From contig JACKGY010000014.1 of the NCBI GenBank assembly GCA_020639295.1, forward strand, positions 1 to 62,221: a stretch of DNA of 62,221 nt, read 5' to 3'. Positions 41,051 to 52,728 of this stretch are shown one piece after another. Positions within the stretch are counted from its first letter, which is position 1; each line of letters begins with the position of its first letter. This DNA comes from Planctomycetota bacterium (GTDB lineage Bacteria; Planctomycetota; GCA-002687715; DRQF01). Both the position numbers and the translations under genes were made by a program. The notes under the pieces are model-generated. The model was given only the letters and a program-made list of their open reading frames with translations. It was not told the DNA's origin and searched no databases.

Positions 41051-41581
41051 CTATTTCTTGGGCCGGAAGACCGTGACCACGTCCGGATTGCCCTCGAGAT
41101 AGGGGCCGCCGGCCAGGTCGATGCAATAAGGCACCGCCGGGAAGACCGCGTCCAGACAGATCCGGATGCTCTGCGGTTTTCCGGGCAGATTGATCACCAG
41201 GGTCCGGCCGACGATGCCCGCGGTCTGGCGGGAGAGGATCGCGGTCGGCACCTGCTCGAGCGAGACCTTGCGCATCAGCTCGCCGAAGCCGGGCAGCAGC
41301 TTGTCGCAGATCGCCGTCATCGCCTCGGGCATGACGTCGCGCGGTGCCGGCCCGGTGCTGCCGGTACTGCAGACCAGGGCGAAGCCCCGGTCGGCGAAGG
41401 AGCGCAGCGCGGCCTCGATCTCCGGGATCTCGTCGGGGACGATGACCCGTTGGTAGTCGCAGTCGCTGGCGATGTAGTCGCGCAACGCGGCCTCGATCGC
41501 CGGGCCCGACAGGTCCTCGTATTCGCCCCGACTCGCCCGGTCGCTGACCGTCAGGACGCCGATCTTCGCGTTCTCGTTCAT
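41051..41581 (-). CDS. mog: Molybdopterin adenylyltransferase
   Basis: 176 residues. IGVLTVSDRASRGEYEDLSG, the loop STGSTGPAPRDVMPEA and the tail FRPKK align with E. coli Mog, as does the GFGELMRKVSLEQVPTAILS segment. The reaction adenylates molybdopterin before metal insertion. It begins 2 bp after the DPP IV gene. Its presence implies molybdoenzymes elsewhere in the genome. Confidence 0.92.
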   Translation of the reverse strand: MNENAKIGVLTVSDRASRGEYEDLSGPAIEAALRDYIASDCDYQRVIVPDEIPEIEAALRSFADRGFALVCSTGSTGPAPRDVMPEAMTAICDKLLPGFGELMRKVSLEQVPTAILSRQTAGIVGRTLVINLPGKPQSIRICLDAVFPAVPYCIDLAGGPYLEGNPDVVTVFRPKK

Positions 41582-41583
41582 CC

Positions 41584-43842
41584 TCAGTTCTTCAGGTTCC
41601 GGTCCCAGAAGTCGAGCATCGTGTGATAGAGGTGCAGGCGCGCCGACAGGTCGGCGATCGAGTGGTCGCGGTTCGGGTAGATCATCATCTCGAACAGCTT
41701 GCCGGACTCGATCAGGCCGTTGGCGAAGGCCCAGGCGTTCTGGACGTGCACGTTGTCGTCGGCCGTGCCGTGGACCAGGAGCAGCTTGCCGTGCAGGTTG
41801 CCGGCCTGGGCGGCCAGATCGCAACGGGAGTAGCCGGCGGGATTGTCCTGCGGCCGCTTCAGCGAGGCCTCGGCCCAGAGGGTGTCGTAGTACTGCCAGC
41901 GGGTGACGCCGGCCACCGCGATGCCGGCGCGGAACTCCTTCGAGTTGGTCATCGCCAGCATGGTCAGCGTGCCGCCGCCGCTCCAGCCCCAGATGCCGAC
42001 CCGCTCGTCGTCGACCCAGGGCTGGGCCTTCAGCCACTTGACGCCGTCGATCAGGTCGTTGACCTCGCCGTCGCCGTACATCTGGCCGAGGATCGTGTTC
42101 TCGTCCTCCTTCGAGGCGGCCGCGGCGCTGCGGTTGTCGACGCAGAAGACCAGGAAGCCGTTGGCGCAGAGGACGTTCGCCCAGTAGAGGTCGTTGCCGT
42201 CCCACTTGTCGGCGACGCTCGGGGCCGAGGGGCCGCCGTAGCCGTAGATGACCACGGGGTAGCGCTTCTCGGGGTCGAAGCCCTGCGGCTTGACCAGGTA
42301 GGCCGGCATCTGGAAGCCGTCGCGCGCCGGGACCCGGTGAAACTCGGGGAAGACCAGCTGCTTGGCCTCGAGCAGCTCGCCACGCCGCTCGGTGAGCACC
42401 GCGAGCTCCTTGCCCTCGAGGTCGCGGATCACCTGCCGCGGCGGCAGGTTGCCGCGGGAGTGCTCGTCGATGAAGTGCCGGCCGTCGGGCGAGAAGCTGA
42501 TCACGTGGGTGCCGGCATCGGGGGTCAGGCAGCTGCGTTCGCCGGTCTTCAGGTCGACGCACCAGAGGTGATTCTCGATCGAGGAACCCTCGAGGGACTG
42601 GACCCAGATCTTCTTCGCCTCCCAGTCGGCGTGCTGGATCGCCTGGCGCATCCAGTAGAGGGCGCTGGCGCTGCGCAGCGCGAACTCGCCCTTGGTCACC
42701 TGGCCGACCAGCTTGCCGCCGATCTCGTAGAGGTAGGCGTGAGCCCAGCCATCGCGTTCCGAGACCCAGAAGAAGTGGCTCTCGTCCGGCGTCACCACCA
42801 GATCGTCGTGCGGGTGCACCCAGCCCTTGTCCTGCTCGACCATCAGCACGCTCGAGGCGAGTTTGCCCTCGCCGGCGTCCAGATCGACGCGCTGGAGCGC
42901 CACGGCGTTCTGGGCGCGGTTCATGGTCTGGACGATCAGGGCCGGCGATTTCGGCAGCCAGTTGACCCGGATCACGTACTCCTCGAGCTCGTCCGGCGCC
43001 GCCAGCGGCAGGGTGACCGGCTTCGCGCCCTCCTTCAGCTCGACGACCCGGACCTCGACCTTGGGATTCGTGGTGCCGGTGCGCGGATAGCGCTGCTCGC
43101 GGACGGTCGGATAGTCGGGCTCCCAGTCGATGATCGGCACGACGCCGACCGCGGTCTCGTCGCTGTGCAGGAAGGCGATCCGGCTCGAGTCCGGCGACCA
43201 CCAGTAGCCGGTATCCTGACGGCCGAAGATCTCCTCCCAGTAGACCCAGGGCAGGGTGCCGTTGAGGATCAGGTCGGTGGCGCCATCGCTGAGGCGGGTC
43301 TCGACCCCGCTGGTCAGATCGACGACGTAGAGGTCGTTCCGGCGCACGAAGGCCAGCTTCTTGCCGTCGGGCGAGAAGTGCGCCGACTTCTCCTCGACCT
43401 CGGGGGTCTCGGTGACGCGGATCAGCTCGCCGGCCGGGATGGTGCAGACGAAGAGGTCGCCCGCCACCGCGTACAGGCCCTTCGAGCCGTCGGCGCTGAA
43501 CTCCTCGGGGAAGTAGACCCCGCGGGCGTCCACCTTGAACTGGGCGAAGGCCTGCAGCACCGGCCGCAACGCGAGCACGCGCTGGCTCTCGCCGGTCTTC
43601 GGATCCCAGCGCATCAGGCCCTGCTCGAGGATGCCGCGGCGGCTGTATTCCCAGTGCAGGAGGCTGCCGTCATCCAGCCACTTGTGCTCCTGCGTGAGGC
43701 CGAGGGTCCGGGCCTCGGGGCCGTACATCCAGGCCACGGGATCCTCGCCCATGTTCTGGGCGCGGAGCGACGCGGGGAGGAGGAGGAAGGCGACGAGGGC
43801 GGTGGCGAGCAGGACTCGCGTTCTGGACATTGCGCTGATCAT
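41584..43842 (-). CDS. Secreted dipeptidyl-peptidase IV (S9B)
   Basis: 752 residues, signal peptide 1-29 (SRTRVLLATALVAFLLLPAS). An N-terminal beta-propeller region includes the substrate Glu pair area (VYWEEIFGRQDTGYWWSPDS, as in the DPP IV family). The C-terminal hydrolase has nucleophile Ser621 (GWSGGG), Asp in HGTADDNVH and His in RDHSIAD. It removes N-terminal X-Pro dipeptides. The ATG at 43842 is preceded by GAG; a second ATG at 43830 is possible. Confidence 0.9.
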   Translation of the reverse strand: MISAMSRTRVLLATALVAFLLLPASLRAQNMGEDPVAWMYGPEARTLGLTQEHKWLDDGSLLHWEYSRRGILEQGLMRWDPKTGESQRVLALRPVLQAFAQFKVDARGVYFPEEFSADGSKGLYAVAGDLFVCTIPAGELIRVTETPEVEEKSAHFSPDGKKLAFVRRNDLYVVDLTSGVETRLSDGATDLILNGTLPWVYWEEIFGRQDTGYWWSPDSSRIAFLHSDETAVGVVPIIDWEPDYPTVREQRYPRTGTTNPKVEVRVVELKEGAKPVTLPLAAPDELEEYVIRVNWLPKSPALIVQTMNRAQNAVALQRVDLDAGEGKLASSVLMVEQDKGWVHPHDDLVVTPDESHFFWVSERDGWAHAYLYEIGGKLVGQVTKGEFALRSASALYWMRQAIQHADWEAKKIWVQSLEGSSIENHLWCVDLKTGERSCLTPDAGTHVISFSPDGRHFIDEHSRGNLPPRQVIRDLEGKELAVLTERRGELLEAKQLVFPEFHRVPARDGFQMPAYLVKPQGFDPEKRYPVVIYGYGGPSAPSVADKWDGNDLYWANVLCANGFLVFCVDNRSAAAASKEDENTILGQMYGDGEVNDLIDGVKWLKAQPWVDDERVGIWGWSGGGTLTMLAMTNSKEFRAGIAVAGVTRWQYYDTLWAEASLKRPQDNPAGYSRCDLAAQAGNLHGKLLLVHGTADDNVHVQNAWAFANGLIESGKLFEMMIYPNRDHSIADLSARLHLYHTMLDFWDRNLKN

Positions 43843-44033
43843 GTTCTCATCCCATGGCCAAGGGGCGGTGCGAGGGCTCGATCGCGCGTTCCGGGCGGGA
43901 CGCGGGCGGTCGGGGTCGCGTGGGAGATCAGGGCGCGGCGCCTCCGGGCCCGCACGGGGCGGACGAGGCCGTGGCGGGCCGCCGATCTCCGTCCGCCGCA
44001 TTCTATGGCGAGCGGGCCGACCCGCAAACGCGC

Positions 44034-44882
44034 TCAGCCGGCGTCCGGGCGCACCCGGGATCGGAAGAGGCCCATGCCGGCCCAGCGCCGGAACCAGAGC
44101 TCCAGTTCGGCCAGATCGCGGTCGGGATCGAAGTCGCCGGCGTCGGCGAGGTCGGCCAGGGCCTCGAGGAGCGGCCGCCCGGCGCGCAGGGAAAGGAGCA
44201 GGGCCGCCTGGGGCCGGGAGAGGGGCAGCCGATAGACCTGGTAGTCGCGGCGGTGGAGCAGGACGAAGTGCTCGCCGGGCCGCGGCGGGACGGCGGGCGG
44301 CATGCCGGCGTCGAGAAAGCCGTCCAGATCGTGATCGAGGCGCAGGATCTCCAGCGCGCTCACGGTCTCCAGGCGGAGCTCCGGCCAGTCCTCGGGCGCG
44401 ATTCCGACCAGGGCTTCCGCCTCCAGGCTCGAATCCTCGGCGGCATCGAAGACGCGGCTGAAGGCCAGCTCCAGGCGCGCCAGATCGACCGCCACCGCGC
44501 GCATCGGCAGATCCTCGGCCTCGGCCCGGAGGAAATCGGGAAAGCCGTCGCCGAGCCGGGCGAGATTGGGATGACCCGAGGGATGGCGATGGAGGTAGGC
44601 CCGCGCCTGCCGGCCGAATTCCTCGGCGCCGAGGAAGTCGCGCAGGCGGCGGAAGTCCTCGGCCAGGACGTCGACCAGCCGCCAGTAGTACATGTCGGCG
44701 TAGATGCCGAGCCGGTCCTCGGCGCTCAGGCTCGCCGAGGGCAGGATCAGCTCCGCCACCCCGCCCGCGCCGAGGAGATCGCGGGCCGCGGGCCGTTCGA
44801 GTCCGGCCTCGAGGCCGTCCTGGTGCGAGACCGCGGCGATCAGGAAGCGCTCGAGCGCGTCCAGGTCGGGCTCAGCGGACAT
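44034..44882 (-). CDS. DUF2063 partner protein of the MNIO oxidase (BufC/MbnC-like)
   Basis: 282 residues. The first 90 residues (LSAEDRLGIYADMYYWRLVDVLAEDFRRLRDFLG) are the DUF2063 putative DNA-binding-like domain that in characterised systems serves as the partner subunit that presents the precursor peptide to the oxidase. The C-terminal half contains HFVLLHRRDYQVYRLPLS. Start overlaps the MNIO gene by 11 bases, so translation is coupled and the two proteins probably form a complex. No catalytic motif is expected. No transcription-factor role is implied despite the domain name. Confidence 0.85.
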   Translation of the reverse strand: MSAEPDLDALERFLIAAVSHQDGLEAGLERPAARDLLGAGGVAELILPSASLSAEDRLGIYADMYYWRLVDVLAEDFRRLRDFLGAEEFGRQARAYLHRHPSGHPNLARLGDGFPDFLRAEAEDLPMRAVAVDLARLELAFSRVFDAAEDSSLEAEALVGIAPEDWPELRLETVSALEILRLDHDLDGFLDAGMPPAVPPRPGEHFVLLHRRDYQVYRLPLSRPQAALLLSLRAGRPLLEALADLADAGDFDPDRDLAELELWFRRWAGMGLFRSRVRPDAG

Positions 44883-45732
44883 CGTCGACCTCCTGGCGCA
44901 GCGGCCGATGGCGGGCGGCCTTCAGGACCTCGGCGTGGACGGTCTCGAAGTCCGGGATCGAATCGTCCCATTCCAGCAAGGTCGAGCGGGGGCCGCCGCG
45001 CTCCATCACCAGCCGATAGAGTTCCCAGACCTCGTCGATGACCGCGGCGTCGTGGGTGTCGAGGACGTGGCTGCCCTTGTCGGTGTGACCGGCCAGGTGG
45101 ATCTGCACCACGCGATCCAGGGGCACGAGGTCGAGGTAGTCGTCGACCGGGTCGAAGCCGTGGTTGCGGGCGCTCACCCAGACGTTGTTGACGTCGAGCA
45201 GGAGGGCGCAGTCGGCGCGATCGGCCAGCTCGGCGATGAACTCGGCCTCCGGGATCGTGCTGCAGCGGTAGGCGAGGTAGGTGGAGGGATTCTCCAGCAC
45301 CAGAGGTCGTCCGAGGCGGTCCTGGACGCGGCGCACCCGGTCGATCAGATGGGCCAGGCTCGCCCGCGTGTAGGGCAGGGGATAGAGGTCGTGGCCGTTC
45401 AATCCGCCGACGCCGGTGAAGCAGACGTGGTCACCGAGCCAGCGGGCCCGCACCCGATCGGCCAGCGCCGCGAGCCGGTCGAGATAATGGTCGTCCAGGG
45501 GGTCGGTGCTGCCGATCGACAGGGAGACCCCGTGCATGACGATGGGGTAGCGGGCGGCGATCTGGTCGAGAACCTGGAGCGGGCGGCCGCCGGTCTCCAT
45601 GTAGTTCTCGGAGATGATCTCGAACCAGTCGATCTCCGGCCAGGTGGCCAGGATGTGGGGGTAGTGGGGCGCCCGCAGGCCGATGCCCAGGCCCAGGTCG
45701 GGCAGTCCCCATCTGTTGCCGCCCCCCGCCAT
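44872..45732 (-). CDS. DUF692 multinuclear non-haem iron oxidase (MNIO, BufB/MbnB/TglH-like)
   Basis: 286 residues, TIM-barrel DUF692 protein. Signatures: GIGLRAPHYPHIL (His26), WFEIISENYM (Glu42, Asn43), VMHGVSLSIGS (His67), LENPSTYL, LLDVNNVWVSARNHGFD, VVQIHLAGHTD and TLLEWDD, which supply the His, Asp, Asn and Glu ligands of the iron cluster in the family. MNIO enzymes convert Cys in ribosomal peptides to thiooxazole, oxazolone or other forms. Its gene lies 3 bp after the Cys-rich precursor gene and overlaps the DUF2063 partner gene, which defines a RiPP operon. Confidence 0.93.
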   Translation of the reverse strand: MAGGGNRWGLPDLGLGIGLRAPHYPHILATWPEIDWFEIISENYMETGGRPLQVLDQIAARYPIVMHGVSLSIGSTDPLDDHYLDRLAALADRVRARWLGDHVCFTGVGGLNGHDLYPLPYTRASLAHLIDRVRRVQDRLGRPLVLENPSTYLAYRCSTIPEAEFIAELADRADCALLLDVNNVWVSARNHGFDPVDDYLDLVPLDRVVQIHLAGHTDKGSHVLDTHDAAVIDEVWELYRLVMERGGPRSTLLEWDDSIPDFETVHAEVLKAARHRPLRQEVDDVR

Positions 45733-45735
45733 CCG

Positions 45736-46125
45736 TCAGTGGAGGATCGGGACCGAGCAGCCGCCCTTGCCGGCGCAGCTGTTCTTCGCCTTGCAGCCGT
45801 TGTCGCCGCTACCGCAGCCGCCGAGACTCTTGCACTCGTTGCGCCCCCGGCAGCTGTGATGCGCGACCGTGGCGCAACCACCCTTGCCGGCGCAGCTGTT
45901 CTTGCCGGCGCAGCCCGCGTCGCCGCTCTTGCAGCCGCCCTGGCCCTTGCATTCGTTGCGGCCCTTGCAGGCGTGCCGCGGCAGCCCCATCTCCCAGGCG
46001 GCCTTGGTGGCGTCCCCGGCCGGGGTCGCGCCCTTGCCGGCCTCGTCCTTGCCGCCACAGCCGATGCCGGCGGCGAGGCCGCCCAGCGCGGCCAGCATGG
46101 CCTTGCTGAAGTCACGTCGCTTCAA
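45736..46125 (-). CDS. Cys-rich RiPP precursor with two 39-residue repeats (bufferin-like), Tat lipoprotein
   Basis: 129 residues, TTG start at 46125 after AGGAGGA. The N-terminus has a Tat motif (RRDFSK) followed by a hydrophobic stretch and lipobox AGIGC (Cys23), so it looks exported folded, after modification, and lipid anchored. Residues 53-123 hold 12 Cys: C53, 59, 65, 72, 78, 84 and, exactly 39 residues later, C92, 98, 104, 111, 117, 123. Motifs CKGRNEC, CAGKNSC and CAGKGGC repeat. It precedes the MNIO gene by 3 bp and is almost surely its substrate. By analogy with bufferins it may bind copper after modification. Metal and modified residues are not known. Confidence 0.88.
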   Translation of the reverse strand: MKRRDFSKAMLAALGGLAAGIGCGGKDEAGKGATPAGDATKAAWEMGLPRHACKGRNECKGQGGCKSGDAGCAGKNSCAGKGGCATVAHHSCRGRNECKSLGGCGSGDNGCKAKNSCAGKGGCSVPILH

Positions 46126-46211
46126 GTCTCGTCCTCCTCCTGGATGCGGAAGCCAAGAGTCTCGGCGGCGCGTGGCGCAGGGTCAAGGGCTTTCCGTCGC
46201 GCCGGGCCGCC

Positions 46212-48608
<2,397 letters not shown>

Positions 48609-48952
48609 GCGACCACCTCCTGTCGAGGGCCGGGCGCAAGAGCCGTGCCGCCCCTCGCCGCGGCGGGCTTGGCGCGCGCCGAAGCCCCGGCCGGGAGCCC
48701 TCGCGGCTCCGGGCTCGGCCGCGCAAGTCAGGCGATGTAAGGGCCTTGTGACGTCGATCGGGACTTTCTGCCCGGCCCTTCCCGGGGACCGGCCGGGCCC
48801 GCCCCGGGCCTCGCCCAGGGTCCTGTCAAAGCGTCAGAAGCCGGCCGTGGATCTGTTCTTCTGGCAGACCGGACCGGCGCTCGCCGCTTGTCGGGAGCGG
48901 CCCTTGGGCGTAGAGTCTCGATCCGTCCCAAGGCTCGGTCCGGCTTTCGGTT
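48609..48952. other. Divergent intergenic region between lon and sulfatase-like gene
   Basis: 344 bp. It must hold the promoters for both flanking genes, but I cannot assign convincing -35/-10 boxes. It has several G/C dyads (such as CCGGGAGCC...GGCTCCGGG around 48.69-48.71 kb) and no gene-like frame or CIRCE element. Confidence 0.4.
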
Positions 48953-51900
48953 ATGAAGAACGAATCCGCCACACACCGGGTCCGCGCCAGCGTCGCCCTC
49001 TGGTCGCGTACCGTCGCCGCCGGCACCCTGGCCGGGCTCCTCCTGGCGGCCACCGACCTCCAGCGCTTCGCGCCCCGGGAACCCGAGGACTTCGAGGCCC
49101 TGGCCTTCGTCCTGCGCCGCCTCCTCGCCCTCGGTCTCCTGGCCGGGGTCGCGCTGGGGACGGTCCTCGCCCTCCCGGCTCTTCTCCTCGCCGGTTCGCG
49201 GACCGGACGCGGGTCCTGGCCGCGAGCCCTCCTCGGTCTAGGATTCCTCGGCCTGGCGCTGGTCCTCGATCGGGTCGACGCCCGCTGCGAGCTCGGCGCC
49301 CACGATCGCGCCCACCAGCTCTGCGCCGGCGCGGCCTTCCTCGCGGCGACCCTGGGCTGGGAACGCCTGCTCGCCCTCACCCGGGCCCGGGCCGCCCTGG
49401 TCCTGGTCGGCCTGCCGATCCTGATCGGCCTCTTCGCCCTCGCCGCCGCGCGCGGCGAGGAGCCGGCCTCCGGCAGCCGGTCCCTGATCCACCGGCAGCT
49501 CCTGCAGGGGCCGCGTGTCCTCGCCATCTGGGAGGCCCTCGGCTGGCAGGCGCCGGCCGCGGGCCTCGAGTTCCACGGCGACGGCGACTTCGCCGCCTTC
49601 CGCCGTTCCGCCGGCAACCGGGCCCTGGCGCTGCGCGCCGAGCTCGATCGTCAGCTCGGCGCCGGGCGGCCCCGGCACCTGGTCTGGATCACGGTGATGG
49701 GACTCCGCCGCGACGCGCTCTCCTGCCTCGGCGGGCCGGAGGGGGCGACGCCGCGCCTCGACCGTCTGGCCGGCCACTCGCTCCTGCTCGCCCGCCACTG
49801 GGCCCCGATTCCCGATGCCGCGTTGTCGCTCGAGTCGACCTTCCATGGTCGCTACCCGTCGGCGACCCCGCTCCACCGCCGGCGGCAGGCGTTGCCGGAC
49901 GATCCGGCCGGCAATCGCGGCCTGGCCCCGCGCCTGAGCGCGGCCGGCTTCCACACCATCGGCCTCGTCGCCGCCAGCGCCGCGGAGCTCGCCGGCCCCG
50001 AGGCCGAGGTTCTGCGCGCCGGCTTCACCGACCTCCTGCCCGCCGACCGCGTGGGCGCCGGGGCGGACCGGATCGAGGACCTGACGGCGATCCTGGACCG
50101 GCTGCCGGAGGCCGCGCCGGTCTTCATCTGGCTCCAGCTCGACGACCCGGCGCGGGCCCTGGCCGCGACGGCGGGCCCGGACGAGACGCCGGCCGCCCGT
50201 CGTGAACGCTACCGCGGCGGCGTCGCGGAGGCCGACCGGAAGCTCGGCGCCCTGCTCGACCTCCTCGAGCGCCGTGGTCTCCGCGACGATGGCCTGGTCC
50301 TGGTCGACGCCGATCAGGGCGCGATCCTCGACCGCGGTCCGGAAGCAACCCTTGGCGAATCGGGCCTCGCCATCCCCGGCCTGATCCACCTGCCGGGTGG
50401 CCGGGTCGCGCGCCACGATCAGCCCAGCGGCAACGTCGACCTCCTGCCCACCGTCTTCGACCTCCTCGGCCTCGCCCCGGACCCGGTCGCGCAGGGCCAG
50501 AGCCTGGCCGGACTCCTGCTGCCGGAGCCGGTCGCGGCGGTCCTGCCCCGGCCCTTCGCCTACGCGGAGATCCCGGCGGGAGCCACGGCCGCTCCTGGCG
50601 GCGGCGACCTGCAGGCGATCCGGGTCGGCGACTACGAACTGATCGTGGACGGTCGGCGCGGTTTCGATCAGCTCTACGACCTGGCGGTCGACCCCGGCGA
50701 GGAACTCGATCTCGCCGGCCGTCGCCCCGACCTGGTCGCGCGGCTCGGCGCGATGATCCGCGTGCTGCGTCAGGAATCGAGCCTGATCAACGTTCCCGAG
50801 GATCAGCGCTCCACCGAGACCTACTACCGGGCTCTGCGCGACGAGCTGAGCGCCGGCCCGGTTCCGACCCGGTGCTGGCTGCTCGCCGCGAAGATGGCGA
50901 GTCGTGACCAGCAGCTCCGGCCGATCCTCGCCGAGCGCTTGGCCGATCCGAGCGAGCACGAGCTGATCAAGCTGACCATCCTGCGCCAGGGGCTCGACTG
51001 GCTCGGCGCCGAACTCCTGCCCGCCATGCGGGCGCTCCTCGCCGACGCCCGGGCGATCGGCACCGCCGCCACCCTGCTCGAACTCTGGCGCCAGCGGGCG
51101 CTGCCGCTCGAGGCCGGGGACCGCGACCTGGTCGCGGCGGCGCTCGGGCGGCATCCGCAGATCGCCTGGCGGGCGGCCCGTCTGCTCGCCGACCACGGCG
51201 ATCGGCGGGGCGAGCCGGTGCTGCGCGCGGCCCTGGCGATGACCGACGACCGGCTCCGCTTCGAGACCGCCTGCGCCCTGGCGGCCCTCGGCGATCGGGA
51301 CCAGGCGCCGCTCCTGCGCGTCGGCCTGGTGACGGCCGCCGCCGATCCCGAGCTGGGCGCCGAGGCGATCCGGCGGCTGGCGGCCCTCGGCGATCGCGAG
51401 GCCTTCCCCCTCGTGGTCCAGGTGGTGACGAACCAGGACCTCGCTAGCCAGGTTCAGGTGGCGGCCCTCGACTACTTCCGGTCCGTCGGGGACGACCTCG
51501 GGCGCTGCGGTCTGGCCGCTCTCGCCGGCTCCGGCGCCGATCTCGATCAGGATCTGCGCGACCGAATCCGGGACGGGCTCGGCGCCGACTGCGCGGAGTC
51601 GTTGGTCGCCGCCGGGCGAGCCCGGATCGGCCAGGCGGACGAGCCCGAGGCGGCGCTCGCGCGCACCCGCGCGGCGGCCACGAGCCTGGGCTCGATCACC
51701 GCGGCGGCGCTCGAACATCTGACCGAGGCCGAACTCCTGCTCGCCGCCGGCCGAGGCTCCGAGGCGGCAGCCCGGCTCGAGGCCCTGGTCGGGACCACGA
51801 GCCTGCCTGGAACCTGGCGCGCGCTCGCCGAGGCTCTCGCCGACCAGGGTCTCGCCGCTCCGCCCCGGCTCGAGGTCCGCGAACTCGCGCCCGTGGCCCC

Positions 51901-52660
51901 CGGGCCCGGACGGGTCGGTCGCGAGGCCCTCGTCCGGGTCAGGCTGGCCAACGTCGGCGCCGGCGTCGTGCCGGGTGGCCCGGGTTCGATCGGCTTCCGC
52001 CTGCGCGAGCGGTCGGCGGCCGAGGAAGCACTTGGACCCTTCCGGCCCCTGCCGGCGCCGGGCCTCGCCCCGGGCGGTGAGCTGGAGCTGCTCCTGCCCT
52101 TCCTGCCCTCGGCGGCGGCGGTGGAGACCACCCTGGAACTCGCGGCCGAGCCCGCCACGGTCGAGCTGCTCGACGGTCGGCCAGGGCCCAGCACCTACCT
52201 GATCGCCGATGCCGGCGGGCCGGGCCTCGATCCGACCGCCCTCGACTTCGGCCCGGCGGCCCTACGCGCGGCCTGGACCGCCAACGCCGCCTTCCGGCCC
52301 GGGGTCGAGCTGCCCGGCCCGCTCCTCGGCTATCTGGCGGCGGACCTCGATCCCTATCTGGTCAGCCCTCTGCTCGCCGATCGCGGTCGCGCCCTGGAGG
52401 TCGAGTTGCGCCTCGCGGTCGAGGCCGGCGACCCCGCGGCCGAGACCGATCTCGAGCTCTTCTGGCGCTACCCCGGCCAGGACCAGTTCCTGCCCCAGCA
52501 GAGTCGATCCTGCCGCCTGCGTCAGGACGGCGCGCTGCGGACCCTGACCTTCCGGATCGAGGCCTCGAAGGGCGAGGGCCCGGTGCAGCTCCGCCTCGAC
52601 CCCTTCCAGGAACCCGAGCTGGTCGTGATCGAGAGCCTGAAGGTCCGGGTCGCGGACTGA
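48953..52660 (+). CDS. Large membrane protein with degenerate sulfatase domain and HEAT-like repeats
   Basis: 1235 residues. About four hydrophobic segments in the first 170 residues, then a sulfatase/alkaline-phosphatase-like domain (about 240-600): TPRLDRLAGHSLLLARHWAP, FHGRYPSATP and NVDLLPTVFDLLGLAP. Metal-site residues look lost: the usual I-D-T-L-R-x-D strand reads VMGLRRD, and the DHG motif reads ADQGA. Residues 650-860 contain HEAT-like repeats (AARLLADHGDRRGEPVLRAA), and the C-terminal 250 residues look beta-rich. Probably an extracytoplasmic scaffold, not a hydrolase. No ribosome binding site is obvious. Confidence 0.65.
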   Translation: MKNESATHRVRASVALWSRTVAAGTLAGLLLAATDLQRFAPREPEDFEALAFVLRRLLALGLLAGVALGTVLALPALLLAGSRTGRGSWPRALLGLGFLGLALVLDRVDARCELGAHDRAHQLCAGAAFLAATLGWERLLALTRARAALVLVGLPILIGLFALAAARGEEPASGSRSLIHRQLLQGPRVLAIWEALGWQAPAAGLEFHGDGDFAAFRRSAGNRALALRAELDRQLGAGRPRHLVWITVMGLRRDALSCLGGPEGATPRLDRLAGHSLLLARHWAPIPDAALSLESTFHGRYPSATPLHRRRQALPDDPAGNRGLAPRLSAAGFHTIGLVAASAAELAGPEAEVLRAGFTDLLPADRVGAGADRIEDLTAILDRLPEAAPVFIWLQLDDPARALAATAGPDETPAARRERYRGGVAEADRKLGALLDLLERRGLRDDGLVLVDADQGAILDRGPEATLGESGLAIPGLIHLPGGRVARHDQPSGNVDLLPTVFDLLGLAPDPVAQGQSLAGLLLPEPVAAVLPRPFAYAEIPAGATAAPGGGDLQAIRVGDYELIVDGRRGFDQLYDLAVDPGEELDLAGRRPDLVARLGAMIRVLRQESSLINVPEDQRSTETYYRALRDELSAGPVPTRCWLLAAKMASRDQQLRPILAERLADPSEHELIKLTILRQGLDWLGAELLPAMRALLADARAIGTAATLLELWRQRALPLEAGDRDLVAAALGRHPQIAWRAARLLADHGDRRGEPVLRAALAMTDDRLRFETACALAALGDRDQAPLLRVGLVTAAADPELGAEAIRRLAALGDREAFPLVVQVVTNQDLASQVQVAALDYFRSVGDDLGRCGLAALAGSGADLDQDLRDRIRDGLGADCAESLVAAGRARIGQADEPEAALARTRAAATSLGSITAAALEHLTEAELLLAAGRGSEAAARLEALVGTTSLPGTWRALAEALADQGLAAPPRLEVRELAPVAPGPGRVGREALVRVRLANVGAGVVPGGPGSIGFRLRERSAAEEALGPFRPLPAPGLAPGGELELLLPFLPSAAAVETTLELAAEPATVELLDGRPGPSTYLIADAGGPGLDPTALDFGPAALRAAWTANAAFRPGVELPGPLLGYLAADLDPYLVSPLLADRGRALEVELRLAVEAGDPAAETDLELFWRYPGQDQFLPQQSRSCRLRQDGALRTLTFRIEASKGEGPVQLRLDPFQEPELVVIESLKVRVAD

Positions 52661-52728
52661 GGTCTCGCGCCGGTGACGAGCTGTTATGATCCCCGCTCCG
52701 CGGATGGAACCCGATCACGAGAGATCCC

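Noticed and set aside
44034..44882. DUF2063 protein as a transcriptional regulator
   Set aside because: The domain name suggests DNA binding, but its overlap with the MNIO gene and the known partner role in MNIO systems make a peptide-presenting subunit much more likely.
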